Source of the DNA: Lepidodermella squamata
Lineage: Eukaryota > Gastrotricha
Direction of reading: 5' to 3'
DNA: 64,000 bases
NCBI GenBank assembly: GCA_047495785.1
Contig: JBLDXI010000029.1
Location: forward strand, 1,240,001-1,304,000
Shown here in pieces: positions 9,467-19,565 of the stretch; within the stretch, counting starts at the first letter, position 1; each line of letters starts with the position of its first letter. A model generated the notes under the pieces. The model saw nothing but the letters and a program-made list of their open reading frames with translations, did not search any database and was not told where the DNA came from. The position numbers were made by a program, and so were the translations under genes.

Positions 9467-9893
9467 ATGCAACATCTATCGTTTTATTGCCTTCTTGTTT
9501 CCGCGCTGTTGTTTGTCGATCACCAGGCTGCAGGTAAGCATTTGTTTCCGAAATTTAAGTGATATCACTTAATAAGACTGGACTGCAGGACAAGTTGACA
9601 CGAAGAATCTGATATTTCAAGTTATTAAGCTGCAAAGTTATGGCCGCAGGCAGATCGTTGAAATGTCATTTGATCAACTTCAGAAAGCCATACTTGCTAA
9701 CTATGTATGCCCCCCTGGAGAGCAGGGAGCCGTACGTGCTAACTATACGTGCCTTCGTGGTGAGAAGGGGGATCGAGGGGTGCCTTGACCGCGGGGACAT
9801 ACAGGAATGCTCGGAAGGCCCGGAAGCAGAGGAGCCCCGGGACCGCAAGGTAAGAAAGGCGCGAAAGGTGATCAAGGTGATAGAGGCCAATAA
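9467..9893 (+). pseudogene. Collagen-like secreted protein, copy 2, with premature stop
   Basis: Exon 1 is 9467-9533 (signal peptide) and exon 2 starts at 9589 after a 55-base intron. The frame runs through the conserved segment ([24 protein letters not shown]) and into the first Gly-X-Y triplets, then meets TGA at 9786-9788. In intact copy 4 the same position reads GGA (Gly), so this is a G-to-T nonsense change inside the collagen run. Downstream the frame stays open in collagen register to TAA at 9891-9893, so the mutation looks recent. If expressed, the product would keep the N-terminal segment and its Cys residues but only a stub of collagen. Confidence 0.75.
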
Positions 9894-10563
9894 AGAAGCA
9901 ACAGTGAACGAGACTGTGGCACCTGACATGAAATCATGACGTTATTTCAGCGATTCTAAAATTCATGAAAATGCCTTAGAGATAAATTGTAGTTAATGGT
10001 TCATGATTTCGCCACTTGCACGAATTTATAGCTCAAACGAATAAGCCCCCTTTTTTGGTAACCACCGGCGCCTGCACTCCCATCGACCAGGCCGCACGGC
10101 CATGCTTATTCCTTCTAAGAATCTGAAAAAGGCTCCCATCCTGTGTGTCGAGTATGTCGCTTTCAATCTATCCATCTATCTATTAAATAAAACCACACAA
10201 TTCTCTCTCTCTCGCTCTCTCTCTCTCTCTAATAAAAAACGTCTGCCCTTTATTCACAGTTACTTACCTATAAATAAAATTGTGATGATTCACATTTCAT
10301 AGTTTCTCCCAGTTGCTCAAAAAATGCAAAAAATCCGATAATGGTATTTCAGCGATTCTAAAAGCCATGAAAATGCCTTAGAGCTAAATTGGAGTTGGTG
10401 GTTCATGATTTCGCCACTAGCACGACCGCAAGGCTCTGAAAAAGCTCAAACCTCGCGCGTCGAGTATGTCGCTTTTAATCTATCTAATACGGGAAAATAA
10501 AAAACGTCTGTCTTTTATTTACAGTTTAGTACCGATTAAAAAATGATGAGGACTCCTGTTGCC
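9894..10563. other. 3' flank of copy 2, partly repeated in tandem, with a (CT)n tract
   Basis: Bases about 9945-10190 are the conserved 3' flank of the collagen-like family (GATTCTAAAA..ATGAAAATGCCT, CATCGACCAGGCCGCACGG, GAGTATGTCGCTTTCAATCT, then AATAAA). A second, shorter copy of the same flank lies at about 10348-10525. A (CT)n microsatellite occupies about 10201-10230. No additional gene seen. Confidence 0.6.
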
Positions 10564-10896
10564 CAGGGTATTCGGTTTAAACTCAAACCAGTTCCTACCA
10601 GTTTACACCGGTGCCGGTATAAACCGGTTTTTTTCAAGTTCAATAAAAACCGCGGTTTTAAGTAAACAGACAAATCCGACGGTTAGATAGTAAGACATCA
10701 CCAGGAATGTGTCGTCCTAGCTGAAAGTGTTGTCGCAAAGATCAACTACAAGATCAGGAGTTGCTTTGATTATGATAATCAGCCTTGATTCTAAGCGTGA
10801 ATGATCATTTGCCAAGTAAGATTCGGCCAAATTCGAACAAAATCAATCATTCACTGTAAAATCGATAATCGATAATCGATAACCGATACTCCCAGT

Positions 10897-13340
10897 CGTC
10901 GGTGTAGCGGTTTAAAGTGCCAAGTGCCTTTTTCAAAATTTTCCAGGAGACGAAAAAAACATGTTTTCTCAAAATTGGCCCGATAGTTTTTTGATACCTT
11001 TGAGTTATAAGGGTTATTTTACTCGCTGAACACGATGGCGGTGTTTTTTTTCCTCAACAAATACCTGCAACTGGGTCATCCTATGGACTTGGCACTTTTA
11101 TTCAAAATAACAATGTCATTTCACAAAAGTATAATCATCCAAAATTTATGTAAAATGTCATGAAATCAGCAGGATTTCGCCCTGTAGCGCGTTATTTTCA
11201 GAGGCTCAGCCATTGAGACTATTTTCGCGGCCTTAACGGACGCTCATTGCTCGAAGAAGTGGCCTTTTTCGAAGGCTGAGTGTCAGTTGCTCTGTTTCAA
11301 GTTCGAAGAGATATGGCTTCTTCTGGGATAGTCGACTCATTTTCAACCGCCTTATGTCGCTTGGCGGACGGAACTTTCGATTTTTGTTCACGAATCGGTC
11401 CTGATATTCCACGGCGAAAAAAACTGAATAAGGGTTTTCCCGTTCGACCCGAATCCGGCGAGACTTGGCGAAAAAGCCATCCAGTAATCGCGAGCGCTCA
11501 CCAACACCGTAAGCTTCAGCCAACGTCTTCACATCAAACCAAGCATCAAATTTCAATTCGAGGAATTCATAGCGACCGGATGATCCGGCAATTTCCATGA
11601 ACTGAGTTGTGTTAAAAATCTCCTTCTTGTCGATGGCATCATGGCCGATGGCGCTGTGGACAGAGTCGCCCTCATTTTGGGTGTGACCGACCTCGAAATA
11701 ATTCATCTGAATACTCTTCATTGTAGACTCCCGTATGATCTTGAGCATTACTGCAATCATCTGCCGGTTTTTGTTTTGCGAGCCACAATTATCGGCCCAG
11801 GAGTTGAAGTGTTCGCAACCTCTGCTGACAGCATCGATCAGGACATTGTAAAACAACGACGAAAGTTCATTGGAACCTATTCCGCCATTCGATTCGTCCC
11901 AAATAAAATTTACCGGTTTTCGTTCCAGCCCATAATAATAAAATGTCTCAGTATGAATAGACAGCTTCCGGCTAAATACCAGATCTTTAACTGGACTTTG
12001 AGGAATAAGAACAACCTTCATGTCGAAAACGATAACCAGGTGCTTCGAATCAGTAGAGGCTTTCTGTAGATCTTTGGTAAGGCGACCAATGTCACAGCGG
12101 CGAAGGTGGGCATTTTGAGCTTCTTCTTCTTCGGCGGAGACAGGGCGATGTTTTAATTGGTAGGAGTAGCATTCTCCACATCTGTCTTTGATCGGCTTGT
12201 GAATCGCCAAGTTTAAAGAGTGAAAAACTTCGTGAAACAAAGGGTAAGAGGGCGGCTTCGTTTCCATTTCATCATCATCGCTATCTGCTGACCAATCAGC
12301 CTCGAGATGCTGCAGAACTAATTGCCGATGAAATTCGTTAAGTAAACCTTGAATAGTCCAACTGGCTTCGAGGTAAAGTTTGTTCGAATTTGCTCGGCAG
12401 TAATGCGACTCTACAGCTGGGAGGGTAAGAAGAAATTTCTTAATTGAGTCTCGCAGCTCACGGCTCTTCAAACTTCGGCTTGTAGATCGCAAATCAGAGT
12501 GGCTAACAGGATCGCTGAAAGCTCGTTCAACTACCGATTTGCTGATACCAAAGGTTCCAAGGTAGCAAGTTCGACAGCATTGCTTATTCCGAATAAAAAA
12601 ATGGCTGCTAAACTGCTTGGGAGCACGGATGTCATCACTTTTTCGCTGATCGACAGGATATCTTTCAACTGTATTGCGGATAAAGGCCCATCTCTGTTCA
12701 TCCGACATCGATGCAACCTCTTCCCTAACAACTTTTCGCAGTTCCAGATTCTTTAAACAATCAATTTTACAGGTAGTAAAGGGCTGAGCAACATCGATTT
12801 TTCCAGAGTAATTCGCTTTTCGAGCCGCCCCTTTCACGCGTTTCTTCTCTTGAATCGCCAAATAATGTTGATGAGAAAGTGATTTGATCTCGTCATCGAA
12901 CAACTCGTCCAGAAAAAGTTCCGATTCAACTTTAATTTCAACTTTATCGACCAATTTCGAAAGTACACCGCAGGCCTCGCTCGAAACAACCAACATGCCG
13001 AAAATTCAATTCCTCGAAAATAGAGCGTATTATAGAGCACAAATTGCGAATGAGGGTTAATCTTATTTTTCCTTCACCATTTGTCACTTGTATTGTGGCT
13101 TATTTCATTGTTGCGTTACGTTGCTGTATTTTTCAAAAGTGCCAAGTCCACACACTTGAACATTTAGTGCTGATAAAAAATAGAAAAGCACATGGCATAT
13201 TTCATAATTTTCAAATTATTTTGCGAATTCAAAAAATCGGCAAAAGCCATTTGATCCCCCATATTAATATTAGTAAGAATCTATAATAAAACGTGTTTTG
13301 AAAAAAACGCTACTTGGCACGTTAAACCGCTACACCGACG
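10897..13340 (-). mobile_element. DNA transposon with DUF7869-like transposase, apparently intact
   Basis: Terminal inverted repeats start CGTCGGTGTAGCGGTTTAA at both ends and continue with A/C-GTGCCAAGT; about 40 bases are similar, with 29 of the first 31 identical. A subterminal 15-base inverted pair, GGACTTGGCACTTTT near 11088 and AAAAGTGCCAAGTCC near 13135, repeats the TIR core AAGTGCCA. Possible 4-bp duplications CAGT flank it (10893-10896, 13341-13344). It lies inside the hAT-like element and contains one long uninterrupted ORF. Confidence 0.8.
11233..12996 (-). CDS. DUF7869-like putative transposase
   Basis: 587 residues, ATG at 12994-12996 read on the minus strand, no frameshift. The N-terminal half has Cys pairs (KQCCRTCYLGTFGIS at about residues 137-151; CGECYSYQLKH at about 276-286) that could bind zinc. 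The C-terminal half has an RNase H-like series: HLVIVFDMKV (about 320), then NSWADNCGSQNKNRQM (about 390-405), then VGHTQNEGDSVHSAI (about 430-445). From memory this resembles animal proteins annotated DUF7869, many of them repeat-associated. The three acidic positions (D, D, E/D) fit a DDE/D catalytic triad, but that is inference. The inverted repeats at 10897 and 13340 frame the gene and support a transposase role. Confidence 0.7.
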   Translation of the reverse strand: MLVVSSEACGVLSKLVDKVEIKVESELFLDELFDDEIKSLSHQHYLAIQEKKRVKGAARKANYSGKIDVAQPFTTCKIDCLKNLELRKVVREEVASMSDEQRWAFIRNTVERYPVDQRKSDDIRAPKQFSSHFFIRNKQCCRTCYLGTFGISKSVVERAFSDPVSHSDLRSTSRSLKSRELRDSIKKFLLTLPAVESHYCRANSNKLYLEASWTIQGLLNEFHRQLVLQHLEADWSADSDDDEMETKPPSYPLFHEVFHSLNLAIHKPIKDRCGECYSYQLKHRPVSAEEEEAQNAHLRRCDIGRLTKDLQKASTDSKHLVIVFDMKVVLIPQSPVKDLVFSRKLSIHTETFYYYGLERKPVNFIWDESNGGIGSNELSSLFYNVLIDAVSRGCEHFNSWADNCGSQNKNRQMIAVMLKIIRESTMKSIQMNYFEVGHTQNEGDSVHSAIGHDAIDKKEIFNTTQFMEIAGSSGRYEFLELKFDAWFDVKTLAEAYGVGERSRLLDGFFAKSRRIRVERENPYSVFFAVEYQDRFVNKNRKFRPPSDIRRLKMSRLSQKKPYLFELETEQLTLSLRKRPLLRAMSVR

Positions 13341-13906
13341 CAGTGTAAAAACAGATGCGCTCAGCGTGTTCAGCGCCTCAGAACCCTTAGAACTCAAATA
13401 TCTCCAAATTATTCGCAAAACTAACGAAAATATCGCAAAATCAAAATTCACTTCCAGTTTTTTAATTGTTGAGCGGAAAATTGTAAAAAAATTTTTTTTC
13501 AAAGGAATCGGCAAAACCGCGTCTTCTGATCGCAAAATCCCCCTTAGAATTCCCCTGCAAGGTAAAGTTTGCACGGGGAGCTCTATCCCGTTTTCAGAAT
13601 TTTCATAGCTATCACACATCTGGAGATAATTAGCTGTTTTTTAATTTTATTTGCTTTATTGCGTTTGATCGAATTTTTATGAAAATAGTCGAGTAACACA
13701 TCAAACTATGCAGTTTTTGCGTAACGTGGTGCACTCAAAATTCAATAGGAACTAAGGCATTTGAGTTGTTCGACTCTCCTTTGGTCAGATCCTCTGATTA
13801 TTGAAATTCATTAAAAACCGGTGTTTATTACCGGTATAAATCGGTTTAAACTGGTGGGCGGTTTTTTCAGAATAAAAACCGGTCGGTATAATACCCTGCT
13901 GTTGCC

Positions 13907-14361
13907 CCATGGGTTATTTTGGTTATTTACAGAAGAAAAACTAATTTTTCCCTCGAAATCAGGATGAAAATGCCCAACCACTTATCCGCCTGTCGATTCC
14001 GCCCGCACACGCGTTTGAGGTGGATCTTTTATTTTTAATTTCTGTTGAAATCCAAATTAGAGAATTTTTGGACGAGCCAGACTCCATGAAGGGATTGGAC
14101 TAGCAAAGCATGTAAAGTCTTCGGCTGATCGGGCTGCCACTGACGGGGCAAAAAAATTCAAGCTGATGCATACTTTCTAGAACAAGAATGATTTTTTTCA
14201 TGAGCAGCACTTTCTTGGCTTCGGTTTTGTTTACGAATGGCGTCATACGAATGGGGGTGTGTTTTGAGATAAATTGAGTTAAGTAGCCACCCGAAATCAC
14301 TTGTCACTTGCGTTGATTATGCCTTATTTTTTAAAGTGATGTTGACAAGTGATTTACAGGT
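13907..14361. other. Stretch without a gene between two transposons
   Basis: AT-rich; no coding frame with support, no repeat match elsewhere in the window that I can see. Confidence 0.4.
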
Positions 14362-14369
14362 CACGCGAC

Positions 14370-15263
14370 TAGATATGCCGCGGTTGAAATAATAACCGGA
14401 TAACCGCGGTTAACCGCCGGTTCGGTTAGCTTCCCTCGTAACCGCGGTTTTAATCGAAATAACCGCATGCAATAGATTGATCAGAAATTAGAGGATTGAT
14501 TGTCCCAATCATCTCATTTTGACTTACTTATTACTTCCAAGCATAACATATTTAATTTGCATTCAGAGTGGAACCTTTCCTATTACTTCTGGCTCAATGA
14601 ACCATCCTGTGCATCACATTTCAGGGTAAGGATAGGGGTAAGGACTTGATTCGACGATAAACTCGAAGTGAGGGATAGGTAATTCTAGTCCCAGAACTGA
14701 TAGCGAATTTGGAATCAGCGCAAAAAATTGGCCAGGGGTGACGCGTTGCGATCTTTTATTATATAAAAAAATTTATTACCTATAATTGCACCAATTAGGC
14801 TAATTGCTATCTTCTAAAAGGAACCAGATATCAACAAATTTTCCTCTGCAAACAGTTTCCTCGTCCCAAAATTACTTCTTCGGGGTTTTAGGAGGGAAAT
14901 CCGTGAAATGGACGCTCCTGAAGCAATCATTTTTAGTTTTTTTTCATAATTTCGGCAATTGATATGGGTAAACGGGAAGTGGCAGAGCCGAAAACCGGAA
15001 GTAGCATTTGAACTATAAATATGCTAACGAGGGTTTAAATGGGCCCAGGATGTAATGTAGTAAGTAGATTTCGAATTTCACATGATTTCTACCATCAGAT
15101 TTTCGGAAGTCGGTGATAATGGATGAGTTTGGATCGCTGATACAAAAAATAGCTCAAGTCCCCGGTTAACCGCTGGTAAATCGCGGCTTCAACCGGGTTA
15201 ACCGTGGATTTTCGTCAACCGAACCGCCGGTTCCTCTGGCTAACTTTAACCGCGGCATCTCTA
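14370..15263. mobile_element. hAT-like MITE (894 bp), TAGA(T/G)ATGCCGCGGTT ends
   Basis: Left end TAGATATGCCGCGGTT at 14370; the reverse complement of the right end reads TAGAGATGCCGCGGTT, ending at 15263. Perfect 8-bp direct repeats CACGCGAC flank it (14362-14369, 15264-15271). Subterminal regions repeat CCGCGGTTAACC and CCGGTTCGGTT on both sides. TAGRGATG ends with 8-bp duplications fit hAT. No ORF. Confidence 0.88.
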
Positions 15264-15579
15264 CACGCGACCAAGAAAACGAAAACTCTTGATGAATCAT
15301 TACGACACACATAGCGTGTCAGATATATCTTTTTTATTTATCTATGAGCTGAGTCGAATTGTTTTTCTGTTTAAAGCAAAAAAATAAGATCGCGTGCCCA
15401 TATTTTTTATTATCATTAATAGTTGCTCTTTCGTCATTCTGCTCTCTCAGCTGTCATCTCGTTTGCTCAATCACATTACTCTTATTTCGCTTGCTGTTTT
15501 CGCACACAGCTGCTAGAACTGTATGAATAGATTTGGTTGCGAAACACGTTCAACTTCGAGCTCCAGGCCTGGGGCGGAG

Positions 15580-15587
15580 TATATAAT
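15580..15587 (+). promoter_or_regulatory. TATA box of collagen-like copy 3
   Basis: TATATAAT followed by CCCTGCGAC, 69 bases before the ATG at 15656; a diverged form of the family promoter. Confidence 0.6.
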
Positions 15588-15655
15588 CCCTGCGACAAAA
15601 TTCATGCAACATTCGAACACTTTCTGGTATTTTTCTCTTTGTTATCACTAAAAAC

Positions 15656-16076
15656 ATGCAGCGCTCAGCAATGTATTTTTGCCTTCTTGTTCTCGCGCTT
15701 TTATTGATCGATCACCAGGCTGCAGGTAAGCATTTGTTTCCGAAATTTAAGTGATATCACTTAATAAGACTGGACTGCAGGACAAGTTGACACGAAGAAT
15801 CTGATATTTCAAGTTATTGAGCTGCAAAGTTATGGCCGCAGGCAGATCGTGGAAATTCTAAATGCCTTAGAGATAAATTGGAGTTGGTGGTTCATGATTT
15901 CGCCACTAGCACGAGTGCTTATAGCTCAAGCGAATAAGCCCCATTTTTTAGGTAACCACCGGCGCCTGCACTCTCATCGACCAGGCCGCACGGCCATGCT
16001 TATTCCTTCTAAGAATCTGAAAAAGGCTCCAGTCCTGTGTGTCGAGTATGTCGCTTTCAATCTATCAGTCTATTAA
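15656..16076 (+). pseudogene. Collagen-like copy 3 with deletion of the collagen region
   Basis: Exon 1 15656-15725 (signal peptide MQRSAMYFCLLVLALLLIDHQ), intron 15726-15780 nearly identical to that of copy 2, exon 2 from 15781. The conserved segment runs to RRQIVEI and then, at about 15856, jumps directly into what is 3' flank in the other copies (AAATGCCTTAGAGATAAATTG). The remainder of exon 2 and the whole Gly-X-Y run are missing. By chance the frame stays open to 16076, giving a 121-residue chimera whose C-terminus is translated 3' flank. Probably non-functional. Confidence 0.7.
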
Positions 16077-16079
16077 ATA

Positions 16080-16660
16080 AAACACACATTTCTCTATCTC
16101 TCTCTAATGGAGGAACATTTAAAAACGTCTGCCGTCTGCCTTTTATTCACAGTAAATTACCCTTAATTAAAATTGTGATGATTCACGTTTCATAGTTTCT
16201 CCCAGTTGCTCAACAAATGCAAAAAGCCGATAATTCTTTTTAAAAACCGTTTATTGCTAGACTGCAGAGCTGACCTGGTTTCGATTGCTTTCTGGCCTCA
16301 CCAATTTTTCTTAATGAGATATTTTTGACATCGATTCGACTTCACTGTGAACACAGCAGTAGAATCACCGCTGACAGTACGTCCTCTGTGATCCCCAGAT
16401 CCCCTCAAGGACCTACTTTGCCGATGTCGTCACTTGTGTTGAATCGTACTGAAAGCGGACGTCGAATCTTGCCCTTCTGGAGCTAGATGGAACTAAAGTT
16501 GTGGGTTGTGGCACTCAAGAATAATTGCGATAGTATTTGAACATTTACGTGTTAGTCACATTTGCTTATTCGGTAAAAATAGAGCGCATACGTAGCGTAA
16601 GGTTTTTTACCAAACGTGAGCGGGTTCCCCGTCATCAAAAACTACCAGGGCTGGAAAAAG
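16080..16660. other. Stretch without a recognisable gene
   Basis: 3' flank of copy 3 (to about 16230), then AT-rich sequence. A fragment at about 16256-16300 (CCGTTTATTGCTAGACTGCA) resembles the arm sequence at 24545-24600. No coding frame supported. Confidence 0.4.
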
Positions 16661-18150
16661 TATCAAACCTTCCGGTATCGAAACTCGATAATTTTCGCTA
16701 ATTTTGGCTGAAAAGCACAGCTGTCAAGTTCTGCGAGTTCTGCGCGTAGGCCTGCAGCAACGTGCCATCCACACTTGGGGCTTGGGGCGGACAACAGATC
16801 GGCCGTGTACAGAAGCGGTGACAACGGGGAACCTTGCGGCACCCCGCAACTGACGACGACTCGACGACACAGCGAGCCCGGCATGTTAGCTTGCAGACGA
16901 CGGTCCGATACTGATACCTCTCTCAACAGCAAAAACGCTGGCAATTTCAAAATGAAAAACAACGTTATTCGCCTTTTAAAACTGGTAAAATTGTTCGATA
17001 ACGAGACTGGTGGAAGCGCCAACGGCCGTCGGGTTACCGCGAGTCTTGTGAAAAAAGTTACCTGAGATGAATTGCCCATGCCTGCTTCGACGCTAGGAAT
17101 TTGCGTGTCTTTTCTCGAGCGCGGCGAAAAATCCGTGCGTATATGCGCATTATGCGGATATGCATACAGTGAGTGGTGATAACGGGGAACCTTGCGGCAC
17201 CCCGCAATTGCCGACGACTTGAAAACTCAGCGAGCCCGCCCCGTGAGCTTGAAGACGATAGTCGGCCAACCAGGCGAAATATCGCGGGAGAGGCCAACTT
17301 ATGGATCAGCCCGGCGTGCCACACCGAATCGTAGGCCGCCTCCACTCGACGCCAGGAGTTTGGTATGGTTCTGAGATAGTTTCGGAGATAGTCGGCCAAC
17401 CAACTTACCAAATTTCGCGGAGGCAACTGGGCCTACTTATGAATCAGTCCGGCGTGCCATACCGAATCGTAGGCTGCCTGAACATCCACGCTGGCCACGA
17501 CAGTCTTCTTGCGCAAGCAATGGTTGATGTGCACGCTGAGAACGATGCGAAGAGGGACATCGGGCGCGGAGTGGTGTGGCCGGAGGGCAAATTTATTCTC
17601 TGGAAGAAGGTGTTGACTTTCCAGGAACTGGGTCATCCACCGATCGACTCCAGGTGTTTGGCGTCAGTCGGCAGCAGGTAGATGGGACGCTGCGACGAGA
17701 AATGGTTCGGCGGCTTTCCGGCCTTCGTGATAGGCCCAACGACCGCTTCTATCCATTCCTGAGGCACGTAACGACTGCCCAGAGACCTGCTGAACAGCCG
17801 ACGAAGGTGGGTTTGCAGGAGAGAAATGGATAGAATACTTCAGAATACCCACTTTAGATGTTTTGAATACCATCCAAGCCGGGGGCCTTGACTGACAGAA
17901 TACTCGCTGAGAGCGGGCATCACCCTCGACTTGTTGCCACCACTGGCGAGTGGCAGCGTCCGCATCGGGGTCGACGTAGGGCGAGATCGGTTTGACGGAA
18001 TGATCGAGCAGGGCAACAGCAGGTGAGGAGGGGACTGTCAGCATTCTCCGAGCGTAACTGCTGGATAAGCTGCATGACTAGAGCAACTTGATAGACCGTC
18101 AGATCGGCGACCCGCAGTTGCTTAGCTTTTTCTTCGACAGTCATTCCAAA
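16660..18150 (-). mobile_element. Decayed LINE with internally duplicated RT pieces
   Basis: On the minus strand, pre-RT and RT motifs appear in order but broken by stops and shifts: a Trp-rich segment around 17960, HLLPENKFALRP (about 17605), VQAAYDSVWHAGLIHKL (about 17440-17490), a second AAYDSVWHAGLIHKL (about 17300-17350), and CGVPQGSPLSPLLYTADLL (about 16790-16855). The block AACGGGGAACCTTGCGGCAC occurs twice (about 16823 and 17180), and GGCGTGCCA(C/T)ACCGAATCGTA occurs at about 17314 and 17451, so local tandem duplication has followed insertion. Related to the LINE at 1-1197. Not coding now. Confidence 0.75.
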
Positions 18151-19560
18151 TGGCTTCTTCGCGGCCGTAGCGATATCACAGTAACTTCTTCAAAGCTGTT
18201 GCTCGATGGGAAGCGCCCTCGAGTAAATACAGTGACAGTCAAGAGATCCGCACGGTGGAATTGAGGCGATGCTAGGTGAAATTTTTCGCACGTGCGAAAT
18301 GAGGCTCAGCAAAACGGACCAAAATGACGCCTTTTTCACGATCTCCAAAAATAGCTCCAAGAAAATGGGGCTAGTTTCAATAATATGAATATATTCATGA
18401 GATGTCATGAAACTAGGATATTCTTAGTTAAGAGCCAAAAATTGCAGAAAAATGTGAGCACTTAGAGTAAGGTTATAACAAATCAAAAATAATTTTTCCA
18501 TAATTTTTCTGACATAATTATCAACTTTGAGGGCTTCGGAATATTAATTAGCACCTTATGAATATTCATATTTTTAAAACTATTAAAAACCTCTTGGTGT
18601 GTCCGAGTTACACTTTTTGTTTTTAGCTGAGTTTAACCTAAGCTTGGAGCTAAAAATAGTTCGGGCGCGTGTGTTTCAACCTTTAGTTTCAACTCAACAA
18701 ATTCCTGACCGTGCGTAACTTCTGATTTTCACTGTACAATCAATTAAAAACCTAAGAAAATGTAATATTCAATCGCAGATATGCCAGTGTTACCAGTTGC
18801 CAGCTGATATCGCCTGATATTGAATCACGCAAATTTTCAAATACTAGCACATCCACGATTTCTAGCTTGAATTGAAGCCCACCTGAGAAACGATACATTG
18901 ACTTTCAAGCCCAACTGTCAAAGGCCGCAGGCCGACAGTGGTAATTTAAGGCTTTTAGAAAGTTCAGCGTGTCTTTGAAAAATTCATTTCGCAGAATTGT
19001 TTCACATTTTAAGGTTTACTTTGGCAGGGTAACTTTTAAAAAGGTAGAATAGCTCCAGTCTTAACAATCCTCAACACGGAAAGAGATGTTTCGATATCAT
19101 GTGCTGAAATAGAACAGAAATTATACGGAAGGGAGAATAGCCCAGATGTCAATAGGAAAAAACATGTGACGAACATATTTTTATAATGGGCGGCATTTCA
19201 CAGACGTCCACTGACAATCATTCTTCCGTGTTTTTGTCGGAATTTCACCCTGTTCCTTCCTGCTCAGCAATCTATTCGTGCTATTCTCTTTTTCCTCTGT
19301 GATTTACGTCGCTCTCTGCCATCTCACTTGTTCTAGCACGTTCCTATCTTTTTACACCCGACAAACCTTAAGCTGCTGATAATTCAATCCTTATGCCTCC
19401 CCACTACAAAGTGCCCTTCGCGAACTGTCTCAGACAATCGCGCGTCGGCCCCTTTCATTGTTTTTTCTGTCTTAATTTTATTTTTATGCAAATAATGACA
19501 AATAAACAAGATTTTCGTTCGTTCGTCGAATCAATTTCCGAAATGTTCCGAATTCACATC
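18150..19560. other. Upstream region of receptor 2, no gene
   Basis: AT-rich sequence with no supported frame. From about 19125 it matches the promoter region of the other receptors (GAAGGGAGAATAGC, TTTATAATGGGCGGCATTTCACAG at 19179-19202). About 330 bases not found upstream of the other copies then separate this from the ATG, so receptor 2 probably has a longer leader or a displaced promoter. Confidence 0.45.
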
Positions 19561-19565
19561 CTAGA

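Larger units (their letters stand above)
10564..13898. mobile_element. hAT-like non-autonomous element, interrupted by a nested transposon
   Basis: Starts CAGGGTATT at 10564 and ends AATACCCTG at 13898. It is flanked by perfect 8-bp direct repeats CTGTTGCC (10556-10563 and 13899-13906). CAGGG ends plus an 8-bp duplication are the signature of hAT transposons. Subterminal sequence is rich in CCGGT/ACCGG units on both sides. Removing the inner element leaves about 0.89 kb with no coding frame, so the host element is non-autonomous. Confidence 0.85.
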
